Assembly (NCBI GenBank): GCA_027000765.1
Contig: JALTNJ010000235.1
Coordinates: 1-10,406 of the forward strand
Direction of reading: 5' to 3'
Origin: Nitrososphaeria archaeon
GTDB taxonomy: Archaea > Thermoproteota > Nitrososphaeria > Geothermarchaeales > JDFR-13
DNA: 10,406 nucleotides
Both the position numbers and the translations under genes were made by a program. Below the pieces are notes generated by a model. The model ran no database searches, was not told the DNA's origin, and saw only the letters and a list, made by a program, of their open reading frames with translations. Positions 6,390-10,406 of this stretch are shown here, one piece after another. The number at the start of each line of letters is the position of its first letter. Position 1 is the stretch's first letter.

Positions 6390-7404
6390 TGATTATATAC
6401 AGAATATAAAATGGCTTTTGAAGGATGGTCAAAACCTTATTATAAAGTCTGAGGAAGATGAACTCGGATTCGGTTTTCTACCTTGGGAACGCCCCCCTGA
6501 ACTCTATATTAAATATGGGGCGGTGAATCTAGATAAGCCCCCGGGACCAACTAGCCACCAAGTTGCGGCTTGGGTTAAGCGGATACTGGGGGTCTCGAAG
6601 ACAGGGCATGGGGGGACGCTTGACCCAATGGTAACCGGTGTGTTACCAATAGGCTTGGAAAAGGCTACGCTGGTCATGAGATATATTGTGGGCTCCTCAA
6701 AGGAATATGTTGGTATTATACATCTTCATTCAGATGTGGATGAAGAGGATTTAAGGAGGGTATTTAGCCTGTTTAAAGGCAGAATATATCAAAAACCTCC
6801 CCAGAGGAGTTCTGTAAGACGTCGTCTTAGGACAAGAGCCATATATAGTCTAGAGATCTTGGAGATAGAGGGTAGGGATATATTATTCCATATAAACTGT
6901 GAATCTGGCTTCTATGTCAGGAAGCTGGCGCATGACATAGGTCTCATCCTGGGATGTGGAGCGCATCTGGCTGAGCTTAGACGTGTAAGAGCAGGGCCTT
7001 TCCATGAGAAGGACCATTTAGCGACTCTCTATGACTTGGTGGGCGCTAAATACCTATGGGATGAGGAGGATGACTTCAGCCTAATGAGGAAGGTAGTTGT
7101 CCCCATGGAATATGTATTTAAAGACTTTCCCAAGATCATCGTTAAGGACACGGCAGTTGCATCTATAGTCTATGGAGCTCAGCTTAAGATACCTGGTATA
7201 ATGGCTTTTACAGACGACGTGGAGAAGGATAAGAGGGTAATCCTCATAACTAGAAAGGGTGAGGCGATTGCTGTTGCACTATCCAAATATACCGCTGAAG
7301 ACTTAAGATCTCTTGATAAGGGCGTCGCTACCCTCACGGAGAGGGTAGTTATGGAGAAGGGAATATATCCCCCTATGTGGAAAAGATCTTCGGAATCCAC
7401 CTAG
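6382..7404 (+). CDS. cbf5: tRNA/rRNA pseudouridine synthase Cbf5 (archaeal dyskerin)
   Basis: Cbf5 is the catalytic subunit of archaeal H/ACA ribonucleoproteins, which convert guide-selected uridines of rRNA to pseudouridine; with Nop10 and Gar1 it can also act on U55 of tRNA. The TruB-family catalytic domain includes NLDKPPGPTSHQVAAWVKRILG, then HGGTLDPMVTGVLP, where the Asp (residue 81 from this start) is the catalytic one, and FYVRKLAHDIG, a conserved TruB motif. The C-terminal PUA domain begins near residue 240 and ends GIYPPMWK. Length of 340 fits the archaeal family. I chose ATG 6382, inside the end of cmk; an in-frame TTG at 6373 would add three residues. The overlap with cmk suggests coupled translation. 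It ends the + strand operon. Confidence 0.96.
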   Translation: MSSDYIQNIKWLLKDGQNLIIKSEEDELGFGFLPWERPPELYIKYGAVNLDKPPGPTSHQVAAWVKRILGVSKTGHGGTLDPMVTGVLPIGLEKATLVMRYIVGSSKEYVGIIHLHSDVDEEDLRRVFSLFKGRIYQKPPQRSSVRRRLRTRAIYSLEILEIEGRDILFHINCESGFYVRKLAHDIGLILGCGAHLAELRRVRAGPFHEKDHLATLYDLVGAKYLWDEEDDFSLMRKVVVPMEYVFKDFPKIIVKDTAVASIVYGAQLKIPGIMAFTDDVEKDKRVILITRKGEAIAVALSKYTAEDLRSLDKGVATLTERVVMEKGIYPPMWKRSSEST

Positions 7405-7422
7405 AGAAGGTTATATAATAAG

Positions 7423-7432
7423 CTTTTAAATA
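7423..7432 (+). promoter_or_regulatory. TATA box for tRNA-Ser
   Basis: CTTTTAAATA is close to the consensus archaeal TATA box. Initiation about 26 bases downstream would start near 7454, leaving a 5' leader of about 14 bases before the mature tRNA at 7468, to be removed by RNase P. It is the only obvious box in the 63-base gap after cbf5. Confidence 0.65.
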
Positions 7433-7467
7433 ATTAATTCCTCTACATGTATAATAGAGTTCTGGAT

Positions 7468-7556
7468 GCCGGGATGCCCGAGCGGACCAAGGGGTGGGCC
7501 TTGAGAGCCCATGGGCCTCCTGGCCCGCGTGGGTTCAAATCCCACTCCCGGCGCCA
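7468..7556 (+). tRNA. tRNA-Ser, anticodon UGA, CCA encoded
   Basis: The acceptor strand GCCGGGA (7468-7474) pairs with TCCCGGC (7546-7552), followed by discriminator G and an encoded CCA (7554-7556). The anticodon stem TGGGC/GCCCA encloses the loop CTTGAGA, giving anticodon TGA, which reads UCA and other UCN serine codons. The long variable arm (TGGGCC, loop TCCT, GGCCCG) is the mark of class II tRNA-Ser. The T arm is GTGGG-TTCAAAT-CCCAC. There is no intron. The gene ends directly against the stop codon of the convergent galU. Confidence 0.97.
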
Positions 7557-8387
7557 CTATAACTTAATGTCTTTAAATAGGTCTATGTAAGTCTCCACCC
7601 TCCCAATATCTATCCTATGGACGTTATCCACTTTATATGCAAGCATCTCTCCTCTTTTAGCCATTTCATCAACAGCATCTGTCAATTCCCAATCTCTATT
7701 CCCTATCATCCCCTCCATAACATCGAATATCCATGGTTTCAACACGTATATTCCTAGGATGGCTAGATGGGAGACCGGGGTTTTAGGCTTCTCAATTATC
7801 TTCTCTACCTTGTATAACGAATCCGTCATTTTCTTTCCAATAACCACTCCATAATGCCTAGGATCCTCAACTTCCTTGACAAGTACAACTCCATCCACTT
7901 CCCTAGAGACGAAAATATCTATCAACTCTCTGTATACATTATCTCCATCGCCTAGAATTAGGTCATCACCCATACTAATCATAAAACTATTGTTTCCTAC
8001 AAACTCTTTTCCCCTTAAAACAGCGTCTCCAACTCCCAGCGGCTTCTCTTGAACCCTGAAACCAATCTTACAACGACTTAGCCTGTTATAGAATTCTTTG
8101 AGAACCTCAGCCTCATCCTCTTTACCTAAATCAATTAGAGTGTCTATAAACTCCTGATCTGGCTTGAAATACTCCATAATCCTCTCTTTACTAGGGCTTA
8201 TGACAAAACAGAAATTCCTAATACCCACGTTATATAGAGTGTCAAATATAAGGTGTATCATTGGATAAAGCATATACTTATCTCCAAACCTATGGGGTAT
8301 GGGAAACATCTCCTTGGGAATAGCCTTGGATGCGGGTAGGACTCTGGTCCCCAATCCTGCAGCAGGTATTATAGCATGTGTCACCAT
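7557..8387 (-). CDS. galU: UTP-glucose-1-phosphate uridylyltransferase (GalU family)
   Basis: Predicted to make UDP-glucose and pyrophosphate from UTP and glucose-1-phosphate, supplying glycan and surface-sugar synthesis. The N-terminal nucleotide-binding motif AAGLGTRVLPASKAIPKEMFPI (residues 9-30) is diagnostic, since KAxPKEMxP separates GalU from RmlA/GlmU-type enzymes. QEKPLGVGDAVL (about 123), the metal-binding SMGDDLILG, IIEKPKTPVSHLAILGIYVL and WELTDAV follow in the order expected for GalU. Length of 276 is typical. The ATG at 8387 has only a weak purine tract upstream (GGATAGGAT). A related NDP-sugar specificity (such as TTP) cannot be excluded by eye. Its 3' end touches tRNA-Ser on the other strand. 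Confidence 0.9.
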   Translation of the reverse strand: MVTHAIIPAAGLGTRVLPASKAIPKEMFPIPHRFGDKYMLYPMIHLIFDTLYNVGIRNFCFVISPSKERIMEYFKPDQEFIDTLIDLGKEDEAEVLKEFYNRLSRCKIGFRVQEKPLGVGDAVLRGKEFVGNNSFMISMGDDLILGDGDNVYRELIDIFVSREVDGVVLVKEVEDPRHYGVVIGKKMTDSLYKVEKIIEKPKTPVSHLAILGIYVLKPWIFDVMEGMIGNRDWELTDAVDEMAKRGEMLAYKVDNVHRIDIGRVETYIDLFKDIKL

Positions 8388-8428
8388 ATCCTATCCACTC
8401 AAAAATTAGTGTATCTAAGGATCAGATT

Positions 8429-8440
8429 AAAATATAAAAA
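8429..8440 (-). promoter_or_regulatory. TATA box of galU
   Basis: Read on the minus strand the sequence is TTTTTATATTTT. Initiation about 26 bases downstream falls near 8408-8410, giving a leader of about 20 bases before the galU ATG. It diverges from the tRNA-Thr promoter, whose box lies only about ten bases away. Confidence 0.5.
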
Positions 8441-8449
8441 GAATTATGA

Positions 8450-8460
8450 TGTATAAATTA
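8450..8460 (+). promoter_or_regulatory. TATA box for tRNA-Thr
   Basis: TGTATAAATTA lies about 37 bases before the mature tRNA-Thr 5' end. Initiation near 8481 would leave a leader of about ten bases for RNase P. It is the best TATA match upstream of this tRNA on the + strand. Confidence 0.55.
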
Positions 8461-8491
8461 AGAGTTGGAAAGTAGTGTAGACAAGTTAAAT

Positions 8492-8580
8492 GCCCCGGTA
8501 GCTCAGCCGGTAGAGCGCTGGCTTGGTATCTTGTGCCAGAAAGCCAGAGGTCGCGGGTTCGAAACCCGCCCGGGGCTCCA
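8492..8580 (+). tRNA. tRNA-Thr, anticodon GGU, with a 13-nt intron, CCA encoded
   Basis: The acceptor GCCCCGG (8492-8498) pairs with CCGGGGC (8570-8576), then U73 and an encoded CCA. The D arm is GCTC-AGCCGGTA-GAGC, and the T arm is GCGGG-TTCGAAA-CCCGC. The anticodon stem CTGGC (8518-8522) pairs with GCCAG (8543-8547), but 20 bases lie between the strands instead of 7. Removing 8529-8541 leaves the loop TTGGTAA with anticodon GGT, a normal threonine tRNA of 76 bases. U73 is consistent with archaeal tRNA-Thr. Mature sequence is 8492-8528 joined to 8542-8580. Confidence 0.95.
8529..8541 (+). other. tRNA-Thr intron at position 37/38 with minimal bulge-helix motif
   Basis: The 13-base intron TCTTGTGCCAGAA sits just 3' of A37, the canonical archaeal site. 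Exon bases 32-35 (TTGG) can pair with intron CCAG (8536-8539) as the four-base-pair central helix, with 3-base bulges UA|U on the 5' side and AA|A on the 3' side. That is the geometry cut by the archaeal splicing endonuclease. The remaining six intron bases CTTGTG form only a terminal loop or a single C-G pair, so there is no real second outer helix: a relaxed motif. Confidence 0.88.
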
Positions 8581-8582
8581 TG

Positions 8583-8588
8583 AAAAAA
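8583..8588 (-). terminator. Possible T-tract terminator of the minus-strand exoprotein gene
   Basis: Read on the minus strand, six consecutive T residues follow the stop codon of the 191-residue gene by about 22 bases and lie just before the convergent tRNA-Thr 3' end. Archaeal termination commonly occurs at oligo-T tracts without a hairpin. The tract is short, so this is a weak call. Confidence 0.3.
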
Positions 8589-8609
8589 TCCAGAGCCTCA
8601 TGTAATCAT

Positions 8610-9185
8610 CTAAATAAACTGGTTGATAGATATTGTTATCTCAACATTAGAAGCCATATCTGGATACAGGGTCCCTTCCCAGGATGCGGCTGGATTTCTT
8701 AACCTGACAAATTCCCCGTTAACCTCCATGTTATCACCCAAATATATAGTAACCTTAGTAATCTGAGCCATGGGAATAGGTACTGCTGCAACCAGCTTCT
8801 TTTCACCGGGTATTATAGATACCATCCTAGATACCAGCCTGTTTACTGGAACGTCATAAACTGATCCGTCTTCAAAAGATAGGGTTATAGTCTCTACGTA
8901 GACGGTTATCCTTGTGTTAAGCGTTGAATTCAGTGGATACTCTATATATATAAGTAATATAGGCATACTCGATATCTCAACGCTTTTCTGACCACCTAAT
9001 GTCATGGGCTCAGAAGGCTGCTCAGCCTGGCTCATGCTCTCCATATCCCCGGGAGATAGGGTCTCGCTAGTATAGATGATGTCGTATGAAGCAATATTAT
9101 TATATAGGTATGTGGAGCCAAATATGACTATAATGGCTAGTATAGCCGCAGCCCCTATATGTATCATTAGACTTTTACTTACCAT
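8610..9185 (-). CDS. Membrane-anchored exoprotein of unknown family (191 aa)
   Basis: I do not recognise this protein. A single hydrophobic helix at about residues 7-28, preceded by a short basic N-terminus (MVSKS), would act as a signal anchor. It is followed by a flexible acidic/Ser/Pro/Gln linker (about 40-68), then a domain of about 120 residues with alternating hydrophobic strands (ILLIYIEY, RITVYVETITLSF, KKLVAAVPIP, KVTIYLG, NVEITISI), suggesting a beta-sandwich outside the cell. There are no cysteines, and N86-S-T is a potential N-glycosylation site. The ATG has a strong ribosome binding site (GGAGGAGGA on the minus strand, 9186-9194). A promoter region with repeats lies upstream. Next door are a membrane-bound winged-helix protein and a beta-propeller exoprotein, hinting at a shared envelope role. 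Confidence 0.8.
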   Translation of the reverse strand: MVSKSLMIHIGAAAILAIIVIFGSTYLYNNIASYDIIYTSETLSPGDMESMSQAEQPSEPMTLGGQKSVEISSMPILLIYIEYPLNSTLNTRITVYVETITLSFEDGSVYDVPVNRLVSRMVSIIPGEKKLVAAVPIPMAQITKVTIYLGDNMEVNGEFVRLRNPAASWEGTLYPDMASNVEITISINQFI

Positions 9186-9195
9186 TCCTCCTCCT

Positions 9196-9238
9196 CTCTA
9201 AACATATAAATGTTTGTATACGTATTTACTCTAAACAT
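9196..9238. repeat. 10-bp direct repeat plus inverted half-site in the promoter of the 191-aa gene
   Basis: CTCTAAACAT occurs at 9196-9205 and again at 9229-9238, 33 bases apart start to start, about three helical turns. An inverted copy of the core (ATGTTT, 9210-9215) forms a palindrome with the first repeat: AAACAT-ATAA-ATGTTT (9200-9215). Between them lies ATACGTAT (9218-9225), itself a perfect palindrome. These elements cover the whole gap upstream of the 191-residue gene, including any TATA box (minus-strand ACATTTATATG or GTAAATACGTA). They are candidate operator half-sites. Confidence 0.5.
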
Positions 9239-9246
9239 TTGAACAG

Positions 9247-9660
9247 CTACAGCTTTATCTTCCTCAGGCTAATTATAGACTCGTATATCGCCACCAGTGA
9301 CCCAGTTATTGAAGATATTATCGTAATATACCAGTATAACTCATGTGGCCGTGGAAACAAGATGCTATATATAAATATGACTATGAAGAACACAGAGTAA
9401 AATATGAATTTCGGGATTAAACTGCTTCCGATGAACACGAATTCCTTTAGATAATCTATCTTAACATTCTTTACAATATAATAATCCCCGTATTTCTTCT
9501 CCAAAAGCCCCATGGAAACGAGCTTATCCAAGTGGTAATATGCGTGGCTAGGAGTCTTCATATTCATCTCGCGCATTAGTTCACGGACTCCAATTCTTTC
9601 CCTACCGCTTCTCAGGATATGTAGGTATACTTTCAGCGTCGTACCCTGTAAATCCTTCAT
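9247..9660 (-). CDS. Membrane-tethered winged-helix transcriptional regulator (two C-terminal membrane helices)
   Basis: From ATG 9660 this is a 137-residue protein. Residues about 1-62 form a winged helix of the ArsR/PadR-like kind: LKVYLHILRSG, then GVRELMREMNMKTPSHAYYHLDKLVSMGLLEKK (helix-turn-helix with recognition helix and the following HLDKL...GLL), then a wing around YGDYYIV. Two hydrophobic helices follow at about 83-102 and 109-131, separated by a short PRPHEL loop, so the DNA-binding domain faces the cytoplasm. This layout is shared by the Sulfolobus archaellum regulators ArnR/ArnR1, though I cannot claim orthology. An in-frame GTG at 9696 would add 12 residues but would place a perfect palindrome (9671-9692) inside the gene, and neither start has a ribosome binding site. 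I infer autoregulation and control of the neighbours. Confidence 0.75.
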   Translation of the reverse strand: MKDLQGTTLKVYLHILRSGRERIGVRELMREMNMKTPSHAYYHLDKLVSMGLLEKKYGDYYIVKNVKIDYLKEFVFIGSSLIPKFIFYSVFFIVIFIYSILFPRPHELYWYITIISSITGSLVAIYESIISLRKIKL

Positions 9661-9670
9661 ACAAAATATG

Positions 9671-9692
9671 TAATTACTATAGACAGTAATTA
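9671..9692. promoter_or_regulatory. Perfect 22-bp inverted repeat, candidate operator of the winged-helix gene
   Basis: The arms TAATTACT (9671-9678) and AGTAATTA (9685-9692) are exact reverse complements separated by six bases (ATAGAC). The dyad lies 11-32 bases upstream of the ATG at 9660. It overlaps a TATA-like TTAATTA on the minus strand that is correctly spaced for a leaderless start there. A dimeric winged-helix protein bound here would block its own promoter. Binding is inferred, not shown. Confidence 0.55.
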
Positions 9693-9732
9693 ACACACTA
9701 TCCTCTTAGCCTCTGAATTCATATAGTTCAAA

Positions 9733-9760
9733 GTGTTTAAACACCCTATTCATGGGTGTT
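9733..9760. promoter_or_regulatory. Overlapping palindromes around a TTTAAA box in the divergent promoter region
   Basis: GTGTTTAAACAC (9733-9744) is a perfect 12-base palindrome centred on TTTAAA, a plausible TATA box. It overlaps a second dyad, AACACCC (9740-9746) and GGGTGTT (9754-9760), with a seven-base spacer. Initiation about 26 bases past the TTTAAA centre on the + strand falls near 9765, giving the beta-propeller gene a leader of about 48 bases. The symmetric box could also fire toward the regulator on the minus strand. Confidence 0.5.
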
Positions 9761-9813
9761 CAACATGTTAGAGTCATGTATAGATAACCCCCATATATTA
9801 GATGGTGATAATA

Positions 9814-10406
9814 GTGGAGAAAAAATCAATTGCACTACTGCTTACAGTACTGCTTGTAGCATCTATTACAATAGGATTGTTTGCATTACCCCAGTTAAAC
9901 CTACTGCCTAGGCGTCTCGAGGGCCTAAAGACCTTTAGAAACACAGGGGAACTAGAGTTTTTCTTAGAGGCAAATACTCTTAGGGAGTGGTATCCAGGTA
10001 TTAGGATGCCTGGTGTAATGGTGATGGAGTCGCAGGCAGAGACGCCGGCTGCAGGGCCTGACGCTAAGGCCTCTTCTGAAGTGGATTTCAGCCAGACAAA
10101 CGTCCAGGTAGAGGGTATCGATGAAGTGGATTATGTAAAGACTGATGGTGAATACATCTATTTAGTCTCGGACAATAGGATAATTATAGTCAAGGCATAT
10201 CCGCTTGATGAGGCAAGTGTTGTGTCAATGATAGCCATTAATAATACTCCAATTAGAGGGATCTATGTTTATAAGGATAGGCTTATAGCTGTGGCTGAAT
10301 GGGGTAGATACTATATATTAGAAGGACCTGCACCGGCAGTTGAGACTGTAGATACCTCGACTGAGACTAAAGCCATAATGCCTATGCCTTCAACGCCAAT
10401 TACATC
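9814..10406 (+). CDS. Secreted or membrane-anchored beta-propeller domain protein, 3' end cut by window
   Basis: The frame stays open to the window end, giving 197 residues of a longer protein. A basic start (EKK) and a hydrophobic segment at about 5-25 form a signal peptide or anchor. An acidic/Ala/Pro linker follows, then FSQTNVQVEGIDEVDYVKTDGEYIYLVSDNRIIIV (about 92-126), the signature opening of the archaeal/bacterial C-terminal beta-propeller exoprotein family (Pfam Beta_propel, from memory). A Pro/Thr-rich stretch starts near 170. I chose GTG 9814 because GGTGAT (9804-9809) sits four bases before it as a ribosome binding site; ATG 9802 in frame would add four residues but has no such site. 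It diverges from the winged-helix regulator across a palindrome-rich gap. The substrate or partner is unknown. Confidence 0.82.
   Translation, partial: MEKKSIALLLTVLLVASITIGLFALPQLNLLPRRLEGLKTFRNTGELEFFLEANTLREWYPGIRMPGVMVMESQAETPAAGPDAKASSEVDFSQTNVQVEGIDEVDYVKTDGEYIYLVSDNRIIIVKAYPLDEASVVSMIAINNTPIRGIYVYKDRLIAVAEWGRYYILEGPAPAVETVDTSTETKAIMPMPSTPIT

Noticed and set aside
7179..7400. Minus-strand 73-codon frame opposite the end of cbf5
   Set aside because: It covers the Cbf5 PUA domain in antisense and has no promoter or ribosome binding site.
9660..9696. Upstream GTG start (9696) for the winged-helix gene
   Set aside because: It would bury a perfect palindrome in the coding region, has no ribosome binding site and adds residues unlike a winged-helix N-terminus; not fully excluded.
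1..10406. CRISPR array, insertion sequence or integrated element
   Set aside because: No regularly spaced direct repeats, transposase or integrase frame, and no duplicated tRNA 3' end near either tRNA.

Overview
This window comes from an archaeon, most likely a thermophilic member of the Thermoproteota (Crenarchaeota). The evidence is the archaeal/eukaryal-type ribosomal proteins L32e and L19e, an archaeal adenylate kinase, a DUF106 (YidC-like) membrane protein and a Cbf5 pseudouridine synthase. TATA-box promoters of the CTTTTAAATA kind and a tRNA intron at position 37/38 agree with this. Arginine is mostly written AGG/AGA, and one gene appears to be transcribed without a leader. The order within the phylum (Desulfurococcales-like) is only a guess.

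Positions 1-7404, all on the + strand, are the distal half of the spc ribosomal/secretion operon. It runs L6 (3' end only), L32e, L19e, L18, S5, L30, a short promoter gap, L15, SecY, adenylate kinase AdkA, DUF106, a second promoter, cytidylate kinase, and Cbf5. Gaps are tiny and stop/start overlaps (ATGA, TAATG) are frequent, so translational coupling is likely. The block couples large- and small-subunit proteins with the Sec translocon, a DUF106 membrane insertase relative, nucleotide kinases and an rRNA-modifying enzyme. L34e and L14e, which often sit on either side of cmk in archaea, are not here.

Positions 7405-8580 hold tRNA-Ser(UGA) on +, a GalU-type UTP-glucose-1-phosphate uridylyltransferase on -, and tRNA-Thr(GGU) on +. 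The galU stop codon abuts the encoded CCA of tRNA-Ser with no spacer. tRNA-Thr carries a 13-nt intron at the canonical 37/38 position with a minimal bulge-helix motif. The galU and tRNA-Thr promoters diverge from a gap of about 100 bp.

Positions 8581-10406 are accessory in character and are the least explained part. Two genes lie on -: a membrane-anchored exoprotein of unknown family (191 aa), and a small protein with an N-terminal winged helix and two C-terminal membrane helices. Diverging from them on + is a secreted or membrane-anchored beta-propeller protein cut by the window end. The intergenic DNA of this block is rich in short palindromes and repeats overlapping likely TATA boxes. My working hypothesis is a small envelope-sensing regulon: a membrane-tethered one-component regulator controlling itself and its two exoprotein neighbours. 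No gene-free stretch exceeds 300 bases. I see no mobile element, CRISPR array or pseudogene.
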